Shown here one piece after another: positions 1-11,843 of a stretch of 64,000 nt of DNA (position 1 is the stretch's first letter; every line of letters begins with the position of its first letter). Position numbers and translations under genes: made by a program. The notes under the pieces were generated by a model. The model worked only from the letters and a program-made list of their open reading frames with translations, ran no database searches and had not been told where the DNA came from. The stretch is taken from the NCBI GenBank assembly GCA_018350325.1, contig JAEVLN010000004.1:4022828-4086827 (forward strand), in the 5' to 3' direction. This DNA comes from Globodera rostochiensis. Its lineage: Eukaryota; Nematoda; Chromadorea; Rhabditida; Heteroderidae.

Positions 1-123
1 AGAGGGAATTGATGGAGGAGAGGGAGAAGCGTAAATTGGTGGGCGGGGGGGGAGAGGTTACGGTACAATGGGAAACGGTCAAAAGGGAATAAGGGGGAGG
101 GAGATGCAGCATTTTAATAAACA

Positions 124-539
124 ATGCACTGGTCTCAAGTCAAACGTACGGCTCCATTAGTCGAAACTCCTTTGGAGCCTTTCTTTGAAAGTTGTCCATC
201 GGCCAATGCTCGTCAATTTCAGCCCGAACAAAAGTTGAAATACGCGCAAAATGAGGCTGAAGAGGCCAAGACGGAGTTGGTGTTGATCCGCCAGCAGATA
301 AGCGAAGGGAGGGCCGCCCGAGAAAAGGTAGGCGGGCGGGCGGAGAGATTAATGCCGAAAAAATAGAAAGTAACCCTCACATAAATTGAAAAAGTTTTGC
401 GCAGTTCAATAGAGGGAAATGGGCAATTCGAAGCGTTTAGGCCGAGAGGGAATTGTCCGTGCTGAAACAAATTTTGGAGGACGACACCGCGCGGAAGGCT
501 CAAGAGGACGCATTGCGCAATTTGTACCCGAGAAAATGA
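124..539 (+). CDS. Coiled-coil protein, C-terminal exons (unidentified, possibly partial)
   Basis: Two exons fit together in phase 0. The first runs from about 124 to 327 and ends before a GTAGGC donor. The second runs from 441 to a TGA at 537-539, after a TTTAG acceptor. The joined product is about 100 residues. Residues ~35-100 are rich in Glu, Lys, Gln and Leu with heptad-like spacing (EEAKTELVLIRQQISEG, then ELSVLKQILEDD), which suggests a coiled coil. The ATG at 124 may be internal: a possible acceptor lies just after it (TCTCAAG at ~134-140), so the gene may begin left of the window. I do not recognise the family and assign no function. Confidence 0.5.
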
Positions 540-1196
540 CTAAGCAATGCAAAAATGCAATTATCGTGAATTTTCGAAGCCAATTTAGAAAACGCCATTA
601 TTTTCGCATTGACATTACGTACAATGAATATGCTGCGTTACCAACCAGAGAGATGAAAGGGCGAGAAGAATTAGGTAAATGAATTGGGGATAATCGCGAT
701 GGGGGGCGGGCTTGTTGAACAAAGGATCCGGCGCCTGAAACTATTCGTCCAAAAAAAGCCATCGGAGACGACTCCCCCCACCCCATGGCTTTATTCTTTC
801 CGAAGCCTAATAATTCATTTTTCCTCTGGCTAGACGGTCACAAAATGGATTTTTTGAGTTTACAGGTACGGCTTATTTGTATTTGCGGGTCATGACAAGT
901 TTTTTTGAACCGCTCAAACTTTACGGTGTTAGGGAAAACTGGCTATAGTAGCCCCTGGAAATCTCCGGTGTTGGGTTTTACCTAAGAATAGGAGCTCGAC
1001 TGAAATTTCGATTGAAGGCTCGATAGTCCTCAAGTCCGGGCTCTAATTAAATCATATGTTTGCTTGACATTTGTAATTGTTGATAAAAATTTGAGAGATC
1101 ATTTTACAAGAAGTCAGAGAAAATTTACATTGAACAATTCCAAATAGTTCCAACCACCATTTTTTGATGTCACATTGAAAGTCCATCGCTATACGC
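540..1196. other. Non-coding spacer
   Basis: No reading frame here resembles a protein. The interval lies between the stop of the coiled-coil gene and the stop of the convergent STRIP gene, so it should hold both 3' untranslated regions. I see no repeat or RNA gene in it. Confidence 0.5.
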
Positions 1197-4100
1197 TCAA
1201 CAATAAATGTCCAACAATCCCCTGGAATTGCGCAACAACGAGTCCCAATCAGTTTGCTGTCCGAACACCTCTTCTTCCAGCCATTGTTCGTAGTTTTGTG
1301 TGAACCGTTCGCTGAACTGCGGTTCCCAGGCTAACGCGGATTGAAGAGACTCAAAATGACAAAATTTTAAAAAACTAAAGAATCTTTTATGGAGATGCCT
1401 ACTCACATTATCCATCGGTTCCCATTCCTTCGGGTCCCAATCGTCCAACAGGCTCACTTTGGCCAGTTCGACCGCTGCTGAAGACACTCCAGCCTGCTGC
1501 TGCTCATCGCCTTCCCTCCCCCCTCCGCCGTGAGACTCTGAAAAACGCAAAGATGAACAATCGCCCACCAGAACGTCTATATGGAAAATTTGAGAATATT
1601 CCATGCAAAACTATGCTATAAAGCAGTATCTAACTCCGGATCAGGTTAGTGATAGCGATCGTACCAAATCAAAATAAAAGATCATCAAGCTATTTACCAG
1701 CTCCGTCCCTGTAAATGTGCGGGTAGCGTCGGGCGTTGAACCTTCTAATGGCCATGCCCAGTTCGTTCTCCTCTTGCTGCGAATCAATCGACTTTGTCCG
1801 CATAACTTCGTTGGCATAGGCCCAGTCGTCGTTAAGCCGATGCCTGACGCGCAAATAAATGCCCGAGATCAAATCCATGTTGGATTTGCGCCATTGCCGA
1901 CCCAAATAGCGGGCTTGCATTTTCAGCAGTTTCAGCACGTATAGTTGGAAGATACCCTGCATAAGTCACCAAAATGGAACGATGTACCCATTCATTACGA
2001 TGGCAATGCTAGGATGATCAAATCCCAACAAAATAAAACCGTATAAAAATAGTCAATAGGAATATGCAGTGTCCTCCCTCCTCCCCCTTCCTTACCAGCT
2101 TCGCTCGCATGCAGCGCTTCAGCACGGGCGCCGATTTGTAGACGACCAACATTTGGGTGCGTGCCTGCTTGCCCTTGGTGAGTTTGTTTATCACTCGAAG
2201 CAAATTGATGGAGGAGAAGACATTACGCCACAGAAAATAAGACGGCGACTCGCTGGCCCCGCCGCATCCGTCCACATTATCCGCTGTCAGCTGAGGCCAT
2301 TCATCTAATCAAAGAAACCTTTTTTTAGAAGAAATTTAAAAGCTGACGGCTCTTAACAAAATTACAAAAAAAAAAACTGAGATTTCGTATCCGACGGCAC
2401 ATTTGGCCGACAAAGTCTTAAAATTTTTATTTCTGCTTTTCGCTAGGGTTAATTTAAAGCCCCACCCCTCCCCCTCCAAAATTTAAAATTTCGATATTTT
2501 TCTCGAAATGCATTATCCGTCAACTTTCCACTCACTTCCGTTCCTTACAAAAAACAATGCGCATTGGGGATAGTTGAACGGGATCAACTCGTGCTTCGAC
2601 TGCAAATAGCGACAGATATTCTGGTCAAGAAACTTTAGCACCAGCGGCAGACAGTTGGCCAGGACAAGGTAACGGGCAAAATTTTCAAACTGAAACACGT
2701 GATTCAGACGCAAATGCTTCAGCAGAAGAATGAGGATGGCCGAGGCGGCCTTAATGATCAACTGAAGTGGAAAAGGTGCAAAAAGGTCAAAATAATATTA
2801 TCATCGAACTTCCTTGTGTCGGTTTATGTCAATGGCCACTCTGACGGTTTCTTCCAGCACATTTGTGTGCGAGAAGTTGGCGAGGTCCAAACTGATCGAA
2901 TTTGAAAGAACTCTAAAGGGAAGTGATCAGAATTGGAGAGCCATTGATTGTGGTTACTCGTTGGTGTCAGTCTCCGGCGTCAGCACATCGGACAGAATCG
3001 TGACAGCATCAATTTTCGCCTTAATTTTTAATTATCTGACATTCTAGAAAAAAAATACAAAAACCTTTGAAGATGGCAACGACGCGAGAATGACTTTGAG
3101 TAGGGCAATTACGTACTCGGTCATCCCGGGTAGAATTCGGACGTAAAGTCGTTCGGCCGGACAATCTTCAACGAACTCTTTTTGCGAAAACGGGTAGCGA
3201 TTGTAACGGTCTTCGGTTTTGAGCTGAAGGGGTGAATGAAGATATTAGTACAAAGTGTTGAAGTCTTAACGACCTGAAGCTCAGAGAGCGGCACATAGAG
3301 GTTTCGACGCAAGGCGGCCAGACTTCCCTTGACAATTGGCTCGGGCAACGCAAAAACGGTGATGGAATCGCCGGGGGGCAGTTGGAAATTGAAGTGCTTT
3401 TTCCTGAAAAAACAATTTACAGTAAGGGCATTATTCAAGGTTCCCAGATCTAGTCTTTTTCATGCAAAAAGATTTTGAAAAATTTATTTGGGAACAAATT
3501 AATTTGTTTGAAACTCAATGAAATGAGCTTTATCTCCCAACCTATGAAGTTGAGATAAAAAGAGAATACGGAAAACGTCCACCTCATTACTGACATGAGG
3601 ACCAAACAGAGTATCCTTTTTATAAACACTCCGGCCCAATGTTGTTATTACCTTTGGGTCTGCAAGAAATTTTCAATGTCTGATTCCCGCACTTTTGGAC
3701 GCCAAGGCAAACCTATAAAAGAACAAATTCCTCTTGCCCAACCAAATCTCTTTTCTTCCACCGGTTGGCGGTGGCGGAGGCCATAGGCTGTTCAGTTTGG
3801 CCGGCGATTCACACGCTTTCGGCGTTTGATCTCCACCGTCCGCGTTGATGACCACGTCATTCCCGCGGTTTTTGTTGGTAGCTGTGAGACTTTCATGGGG
3901 CTGGTCGATCAGCAAAAGCTGGAGCTCTTCTGGCCTCTTGACAAAATTCTAATTTTATGATACGTGGGTTAAAAAACGGCGAAAACTCGATTTTCTATTT
4001 TTAAAGTTAAATGGTCAAAATTCAATATGATTGATTTTTATATTACCCTCTTTCCATGATCGACAGACAATGACTGGGCTCGCGTCTCCCCAGTGGACAA

Positions 4101-7100
4101 AGTTATTTTAATTTGCGATTGCTTTTCGTTTCCTCCACTGAATTCATTTTTCACATCCCATTTCCGCTCTTCCTTCTCTTCCACCGTTTCCTCGTCTGTT
4201 GCCGAGGAAAGTTCTTCCAACACTTGGTCGAGCAGTGCACCACTTTCCTCCTCCGCCAAAGGTTCAGGTTCCTTGAAGAAGCATAGAATAAAAAAGGAAC
4301 ATAAATCTTTGAAAACAAGGGGCATTTCTAAAAGCCTGGCCCGTTCCGAATCAATCAACTGGTTTTAATTGATTCATTTTACTCCAAATTGGTAAGTTTG
4401 TTTTAAGCATACGGCCAAAAATGCAATTAAATAAAATAGCCTAGCCTTTTCAGACTCCAAAATGAGCTTTCTCTGGCAAATACTACTAACCCATTCGTTT
4501 CCGACCTCATTTTCCTCCGCCGGCCCAACAATCGCCTCGCCAACTTCCTCCGCAAAATGTTTGCCCTCTGCTGACTGTGAACCAATCCCTTCCAACGTCT
4601 CTCCTCCGCCGCCTTCGGTGTCCCGGGAAAAGACATTGTTCCGTTCGTGATGATAAGGCCCATTGTGTGTCATGGGGATAGCTAAGTAACTCTTTAATTG
4701 GAGTTTAAAAAAAAACTCACGGAACCTTGGTCAGAACTGGAAGAGCAGGCCACTTGGCGATTGAAAGGACGCACTTGGTGGTGTATAGAGCGAAGCTTAC
4801 GTCCAAGTTGTCCAGTAATTGCTAGTTTTTGGAAATTAGTCCAAAATGATAAATACAAAAGAAATGTCTGTGGATGACAAATTACTCTTCATACTTCCTG
4901 CGTCCTGCTCAGCTTTCTCTCCTCCGCCCGCGATGGCAGTGTTCAACCCGAGAATCCCTCCAGCGGCGACAGTGCCGTCACAGTTGAGCAACGGCTTCAT
5001 TTTGTTGGCCACATGGACAGTATCTGCTACCGGAGAAAGCCCGGCTTGCGTCCGTTTCATCGCTTTTTGGTCACGAAGAAAATCAATGCCGCCGAGAGTT
5101 GCAAGAAGCACTTTCCAGCAAAGGAGCAAAATCTGTGCAAATTAAGAATAATAAAATAAATTGTTAACACCTTTTTTATTGGATAGTGGGGTGTTTTTCC
5201 ACGAACGAAGGATGGCATCATTTCGAGCAGATGGACCAGCAACGTTTCCTTGTTTTCCATTGGCTCCTCTAAAAGCAAAATGTCAATTTAGCCTAATTTT
5301 TCTCTGGATTTTAAATGAAATTGAACCGAGTTCAGTCAGAAATTGTTGTCGCAAGGAACGCAATCGATCCATCGAATATTTTGATGAAACATTTGGATGG
5401 TGCTGAATTTCGGGTAGACAAAACATTCCCGAAGAACGAGAATACTCTTCGATCTTCTCCAAAAGGTCCTCACGACGAATTGCCTCCACCTTTTAACGCG
5501 TAATTTAATGGGCCATTTTTGAATAAAGCGAAGTGGTTAAATCCGACAGCCTTAACTCTGATATGATCAAAAGTGCCTACAATATGGTAAATGCAGTTGA
5601 TGGACACCCGGATGCGCTCGTTGTCCGCCAGTGTGGCCGACCGTCTCGATCGTCGATGTTCAAGTGTTCCGCTTGCACTTCCACTCGTCCCACCGCCGCC
5701 GGGCCCATCGCTGCTGTTGGCCAAGTCCATATGGGAGGCGGACCTCGAGTTGGACACGCTTGACTGACGAGAGTGGTCTGCATGACGTTCAAACGGCAAA
5801 TTGTCCTCAAGCCGAAGAAGCGAACACAACGGCTTATTTTTTGTAAAAACATATTATTTGATCACGTTTTGATGCGGCTGGACGAAATCCCATCACTTTA
5901 ATGTAAATATCTCGCTATTTATACTCTGTCAATGGGATTTTATACTCAGCGCATGTTTGTGTTAAAAACATTTCAGAAAAGTACTTGGAACAGTCCATGC
6001 TCATACACTTGGTAGGCGTTCAGTGCGGACCGGACCAGACAGTCCTGCTCAAAACCACCCGTCCCGTTGTCCTTGCCAAACCATTTGGGCGCCGCATTGA
6101 GGCCTTTTCCGTCGCTGTCCTCTTCAGTGGCTGAAAAAAAACTAAGAAACTATAAAAAAGAGCAACGATTTTCCCCAATTATCGGATAACTTTGACCCGA
6201 ATTCGCGCAGATAGCCTCAGTAGACCAGCGGTCGGAATCCTTTGCTTCAATATCCGTAAAATCACCATAAGCACCCTAAGGAAACAGATTATGATCATTG
6301 ACAGGCGTTGTTAACCTGTAAAATGTAGAGAATTATCCGTGCAGCTTCCAATCTATGTTCAGAATCAGAGTTTTCAAATGATTCGACGATGTTTTGCAGA
6401 ATATTGCTCTTCTCTTTGGCTGGTAAGTCATCCCAAATTGGCTCTTTCTAAATTGGAAAATAAGAACAAATTACGTAATGAAAGCAACCTTCCGTTCTCG
6501 CAAATACCTTCCAAAACATTCGAAATTCAGCGCAAATTCATCCATTTCCGAATATGTGTACAGCTCGGCCAGTTCAGACTTATAACTGTCCGAATCGGCA
6601 TAATGAAAGTCTAACTCACCCATCTGGTTGACTCTACTCTGTCAGTTTTAACTTTTGAAATGATTAATTTTAATTAAAAAAAAACAACCGTAAGAGGGCA
6701 CTCCACGGAGTAACTATTCACTTCGGAAGAGTTCCCAGCGCAAAGCTCCCTCAGTTTGGGCAAATTTGCAGAGCGCCGTTGGATAAGTGCCGACCTGCAC
6801 ATTTCAGAAGTTTGGTTGCACGACTTTGCGATCGAAGTTTGTTGCTGTTGTGGATGGTTAGTGGTGCCGTACACTAAATAAAAAACAAAAAGCTATTTCG
6901 AATGGGAATACAACGTTCTAAATAAGCTAGTGTAATTTGCAGCGACACCTTCCCTAAAACTTAAGCTTTTTTGGAAAAAGCAAAAAAGTAACAACAAACC
7001 CGCTTCGGCAAACTCTGGCCTAACTGGACGACTCTCAACACTCTTTAAGGAAGTCGGCTCAGCTTCAAAATGTTGGCAGTTGTAGCGGATGATACAATTT

Positions 7101-7116
7101 GAATTTTACCTGACAT
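1197..7116 (-). CDS. strip: Striatin-interacting protein (STRIP1/FAM40 family), STRIPAK complex subunit
   Basis: A multi-exon gene read right to left. It starts at ATG 7116 with a 7-nt first coding exon joined to the acceptor before CTGAGCC near 7065, and stops at 1197-1199. STRIP landmarks appear in order: an N-terminal block DFHYADSDSYKSELAELY (~6540-6610), EAARIILYILQ (~6330), the PHYPIKKVL and VLLATLGG blocks (~5080-5180), LLLKHLRLNHVFQFENFA (~2690-2740), SSINLLRVINKLTKGKQ (~2160-2210), LYVLKLLKMQARYLGRQW (~1890-1940) and a C-terminal block with YEQWLEEEVF (~1250-1300). STRIP proteins scaffold striatin, PP2A and GCKIII kinases and act in cell shape, ER/nuclear-envelope and secretory organisation. 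The 5300-5830 exons include a Ser/Gly-rich insert. The gene lies 214 bp downstream of rpl-38 on the same strand, so co-transcription is possible. Exact exon ends were not resolved everywhere. Confidence 0.92.
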
Positions 7117-7330
7117 GTTAAACGGATATCACCAATTTGTCTGACGAAAGCGATGCTTAAGCAAGTTGTTTTGCACCCTCAATGTTTTACGTTAATTTCT
7201 AAATATTCAATTGGACCAAAAAGTTCAACCTCATTATTGCTATTTTAAATGAACCAACACAATGATTTTATCCGGTGTAACAATTAAATAACGAAAACAT
7301 AACATAAGACAACTCTGATGTCGTTTTGGA

Positions 7331-7656
7331 TCACTTCAACTCCTTAACTTGAAGTCCTGGAGGCAAAGACTGCTTCAACTTCTCGGCCTTCTCTTTGTCA
7401 TCCACCACCAGTGTGTAAAGGAAGCGAGTACAACGAACCTAAAGACGTGGAATAATTGGCATACATAATTTAAATCGAGAGAGAGATTAAAGTGCACCTT
7501 AAATTTTGTGTTCTCTTTGTTCTTCTTGATTTTGACAGACTTTGCGTCCTTGCGTCTTGCAGTCATCAAGAATTGCTGGACAAAATTTTGATTAGATTAG
7601 TTTTTAATGCGAATGTATTATCTATTCACCTTGATATCGGTTATTTGGCGCGGCAT
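7331..7656 (-). CDS. rpl-38: 60S ribosomal protein L38 (eL38)
   Basis: Three exons on the minus strand were resolved exactly: 7630-7656, 7498-7575 and 7331-7438, with canonical GT-AG introns and a 70-residue product. The length equals the usual size of eL38. The reading starts MPRQITDIK, continues with the diagnostic basic block [15 protein letters not shown], and ends [11 protein letters not shown]. eL38 is a small structural protein of the large ribosomal subunit. The promoter should lie to the right, between this gene and the tyrosine-rich gene. STRIP starts 214 bp downstream in the same direction. Nothing about the gene looks broken. Confidence 0.97.
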
Positions 7657-8353
7657 TTTTTTAATTTTCGAAAATCTAAAAATGAAGTGGAAAACTCAGA
7701 ATTCAATATACCTAAATAAAATATTGGGTTCTTTCCCTCTAGGGGTATATAATAGTAACTAAAGAACCGCGGGGCGAGCGGACAAAACACACCGACTCTC
7801 TCCCAAAAAACGACTACAAACCGACTTTTTTATTTAGTCTTTTTCCGTTCCCTCAAATAATTCCTTGGCGAAGTGTTTCAAAATTTAAAATTTTGGACCA
7901 ATTTTCATCACAAAAACCATTAAATAAACATTTTTAACGGTGGCTGAGGCGGAGGAGTGACAGGGGAAATGGGCATTTGGGGACAAAACACTCGGGCCCG
8001 GGCGCTTGGCCTCCCAGCCCGAACTCCCCCGCCCTGCAGAGCTCTGATGAAACGTTTATTGGCGGTAAAGGAAATGGATAGAAAAAGATCGTCCGCCCGA
8101 TATGTGAAAAATCGTAAAGGGATTGCCGAAAACTATTAGCCGTGAAACCAAAGATTTTTACTAGAAACCTTTTTTCAAACAATTGGGGAGGGCACATCCA
8201 TCCTGGTGTGTACAGTACTTTCATTTATTTATACAATTAATAAAAGGTACGATAGCAATGGGGTAAAAAGACGATTCGTTTGTCCTAATTATGGTCATAG
8301 CTAAACGTCCGCACTATTTTGTTCCTTTTCCTTGCTTTTCCTTTTTCATCTCA
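7657..8353. other. Spacer upstream of rpl-38
   Basis: This holds the likely rpl-38 promoter and the 3' end of the tyrosine-rich gene. No ORF here has protein-like composition. Pyrimidine- and A-rich runs are present near 7780-7860. No clear repeat or RNA gene was found. Confidence 0.5.
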
Positions 8354-9061
8354 TCAACGGTAGTTGTGCGCGTAATTGTAAGTATTGTTACAGTAATAAT
8401 CGTAGTAAGGAGAAACGTAGTAAAAATAGCGGTAATACGAGGGCAATTTGTAACCGTACCTGGAATGAAGTGGGGAGTAGGCTTTGTTCCGAAATTTACA
8501 TTTACCAGTTCCAATTATATGTGTACTTGTTGGGATGGAAGGTGAAAGAATGGTTCATAAAAAAAGGGTTTGTCGCGTAGTAATCCACAAAGTGACGGGG
8601 CTGAAGCGCGCGACTGTGGCAATTGTTGTAGCGGTCGTCTTTATCATTCCAGTAGAGGGAACGCTGACAGAAAAAGAACATTTAGTTGAGTCCCACCAGA
8701 ACATCTTCAACAAGTAGCGCGGATTGGGAGAGAATTGGTCGACCCCTTTTGGATTAGGGTGATCAGATTTTGGCCCACGTGTTTTTGTTATAGCCTATAT
8801 CTTAAAAGAATGGAGAGGAAGGAGAAGACGAACTTAATAACGACGCTAAAACATTTCTGACCAAAAACTTCCCATTTTTTGAAATCGTCAAATTCGTACC
8901 AACTGCGAAGATGAATACTTGTGGTAGGGAAAATAGGAGCGGTAGGTCGGGTAGGCACGGGGCTTAACGGTGGAATAGGTGCGCAAGCCGTGGTACCGCG
9001 TATAATCAGCAGAGTACTGGCTGATGTTTGGCACCGAGTACGTTTTGGAGAGCTGAATCAT
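8354..9061 (-). CDS. Small tyrosine-rich nematode protein, function unknown
   Basis: A three-exon model on the minus strand keeps one frame throughout: 8900-9061, 8527-8663 and 8354-8459, giving 134 residues with phases 0 and 2 matching at the junctions. The start is the ATG at 9061; a TTG nine bases upstream is in frame but not needed. The protein is very rich in Tyr, Arg, Ser, Asn and Pro. It begins MIQLSKTYSVPNIS, has a middle SLYWNDKDD and HFVDYYATNP, and ends in a Tyr-dense tail (YYRYFYYVSPYYDYY). There is no signal peptide or membrane segment. The composition recalls small aromatic-rich nematode proteins, but I cannot name the family. It lies between PA2G4 and rpl-38 on the same strand. 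Confidence 0.7.
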
Positions 9062-9721
9062 GGCACACAATTCGTCGGTCCTTTCCGGAGAGAATTACCA
9101 CAAAGCTCCCCCCCCCCGACCAACCGGGTACGCAAACACCGAAGCGGAATCGATAATTGCCTGGGACCGCGAACGGGCAAGACCGTACTCCGTCATCCTC
9201 CTCCTTTAATGTAAGCGCTAATCCGAAAAAGGGCCCAATAGAAGTTACCTCGATGGCTGAATGATTGTTTATCGATTGGAATGTCGATAAAAATGAATGA
9301 GTCAAAAGTCAATAATCGACTCGACTCAATGTCTTTCCACATCCTCCGACAGTTGTTCCTGGTCCATTCCCATAGAGACTATATACAAACATTTTCTACT
9401 ATAGAGCCTCTCTGGCTTTACCTAATTTTTTAACCATGTTCACAAATTTAAAATTTGTTTGCGCTATGGACCTCTTCATTCCCACAGGCACTAATTCTTT
9501 GGACTCTCGTATGTTGGCGTTAGATCAATCACCGCATTAGTTATTTTGTTCATTGTTTCTCTTAAATTAGACAATTTTCATATGCATCAGAAGAAACAAG
9601 CACTTAACGAATTGAGGGTCGAAATGATCGGATGGAGAGAAGGACAACAACAAAATGGAAGAGTGGTCTTAGTCTGGTCTCGCCCATTGGCTTTGACTCA
9701 ACTTTCTTGCCCTCCCTTCAT
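9062..9721. other. Intergenic spacer between PA2G4 and the tyrosine-rich gene
   Basis: No supported gene was found. It should contain the 3' UTR of PA2G4 and the promoter of the tyrosine-rich gene. A run of nine C residues lies near 9110. Confidence 0.5.
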
Positions 9722-11432
9722 TCACTTCTCGTCAACGTTTTCTTTCGTCGCCTCTCCTTTCGTCTCTTCCGTCGCCTCCTTCTCTTTCTCCGGTTTTTTC
9801 TCTCCCGCGCCCCTCTTGTTCGACTTTTTCTTCTTTGGTTTCAACGTCTCGCCAAGCAGTGCTGCGATCTCTTCATTCTGAATTTTGACGTCGCATTCGA
9901 CCAACGCGGTGTCCAGCGGCAATCCGGTGATTTTGAAAATGCCCGTCGGCATTATAATCGCCGTGCATTTAAACTGTGCCACCACTTCGCCCTCACGCTC
10001 ATAGAAAACCTAATGGGCTTATGGAATAGAAAAGAAGTAATCAAATTCCCAACCTGATAAGGCTGCATCAGGTCGTGCTTCGAACACTCCGTGCTGCCCA
10101 CCTTGGCCGTTTTTTCGTCATCAAACTGTCGCAGAGAAAATGGCATAGCGCCAAAGCGCCGTTGCGCCTCGTAAAGAAAGCTTCGAGAGGCCTTCAACTT
10201 CAGCCTAAATTTGCCTATAAAACACTTTTGTATTAATCATTGCACAAACGAATAAACGATGTCATCAGCCTTTTTGAAAACCGTTGTCCGGGCGTCGTGT
10301 GTCTTTACCTTTCCTTAAAATAAACAACAACAAAAAAAATGCAAAATTTTTAATTTCATAAACAAGGTATTTAATTTTGAATAAAAAAAGACCTTCGCCG
10401 GATGAAATGAGTATGTCGATGGTGTACACCTCAAAGTTCTCGAAAGAGCACTTTTCAACTTTGGGCTTCTGCTCCTCGCTGGGATTTTGAATGATTTGCT
10501 TTTCCCCCACCGTCTTGAAACGTTCGATTTGATGTGAAAGCATATTCTCGACGGGCGTCTAAGTTTGCGATTTTTTACTTTCCTTTTTGGTAATTTTCAA
10601 AATCAATTACCGTGCCGTATATTTTTGCCAATTTTCCAATTCGATCGGTCATTTCAAAGTTCTTGAACGATTTGGCTGGCTTGAGCATCCGTAGCACCAT
10701 CTCCATTATGTTGTAGGCGGCAAAAATGGCGTGAGCCTTTTTTCCCGTTGTTTTATTTTCCTTAAAAGTTAACAATATATAACAATAAAATCAGTTTAAA
10801 ATTGGACGACCTCAGAAGCACCGACAACGACGGAATGCGCGGCTGTCGCGATGTATCCGTCCACATGGGCCCCCAAGTCGATTTTGACCAATTGACCTTC
10901 CTTCAGCAAAATCGGAGGTTCGCTTTTCAAAGGCGAAAAATGGCAAACGCAATTGTCAACGGACACGCAAGTGGGCATGGCTTTAGAAATTAAGCAAAAT
11001 TAGCACCCGACACAATTTGAGTTGATAACATCGCCAAGAAATACGTACAAATGCCCTTCTGAACCCCTTTCTCCTTTTTGAACAAATTGCCGGTGAGCTC
11101 AAGAAGTCGCTGGTCCCCCAGAGAACAGAGATGGCCAACTTCAACACCCTCCTTGACCGCCGCAATGAGCTCCTAACAACGTTAGTATTATATTGGAACC
11201 CCAGCTTAAACTTGTTTGCACCACACCAACTTTAATTAAACTCGGAACAAACTTTGAGGACGGCATTGGTGACTTCAGCTGCCATTGAGTATTTGGTGAG
11301 CACTTTGTCATTGGCCGGCGTGATGTCATCCGACTCGCTGGACGCATTATTCGAATCGCTGGTCGACGATTGGCTTGGCGAAGATGAAACGTCGCGCTTT
11401 GGAGCAGTCGCCTTTTTTTGCTTTACGTTCAT
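9722..11432 (-). CDS. pa2g4: Proliferation-associated protein 2G4 (EBP1), methionine-aminopeptidase-fold protein
   Basis: Several exons on the minus strand run from ATG 11432 to a stop at 9722-9724. The N-terminus has a Ser-rich leader and then [19 protein letters not shown], typical of PA2G4. Next come [18 protein letters not shown] (~11090-11150), [16 protein letters not shown] and [14 protein letters not shown] (~10850-10975), a helical block with [12 protein letters not shown] (~10680-10720), [15 protein letters not shown] (~10505-10555), and the C-terminal part with [11 protein letters not shown] and [18 protein letters not shown]. It ends in a Lys/Glu-rich tail ([11 protein letters not shown]) expected for nucleolar targeting and RNA binding. 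The fold is that of type II methionine aminopeptidase, but family members are not active peptidases; they bind ribosomes, rRNA and proliferation-linked partners. HIP lies 411 bp upstream on the same strand. Confidence 0.95.
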
Positions 11433-11843
11433 TTTATCTCAAAAGTATATGAAAAGTGGAATGTCCTGCTCTGGATTTACTAAATATTGAAGAAAACGGA
11501 TGATCCAATTCACAGTTCTGCGTTATTCTTTGGGGCACAAATTTATGTGTCGCTAAATAATTCCGTCATGACAAATAACTGAGATGAACATTGTCCAAAT
11601 AGAAGACGTACACAGGAGGAGGAAACTTTATTTCTTGAATTCCTTTAATAATAAAACTTTCCGCTTATTCTGAAAGACGTGACTGTTTGTGTACATCCCC
11701 GCTCACAAATTAAAGTTGGATCAAAGATCGTTCGCCTCGATCAAAGAAGCACAACTACATATTGGAAATGAAGTGAAAATAGTAATGAAAGTAATTAACA
11801 CTTAAGCATAAAAGGTCATTGTTGAATTATTTCCTCGAGAGGA
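11433..11843. other. Spacer between HIP and PA2G4
   Basis: About 410 bp with no coding potential, between two genes on the same strand. A TTTATT near 11627 is an AATAAA on the minus strand and could be the polyadenylation signal of the HIP gene. Confidence 0.4.

Noticed and set aside
8291..8717. Plus-strand ORFs of 77-84 codons
   Set aside because: They are antisense shadows of the tyrosine-rich minus-strand gene.
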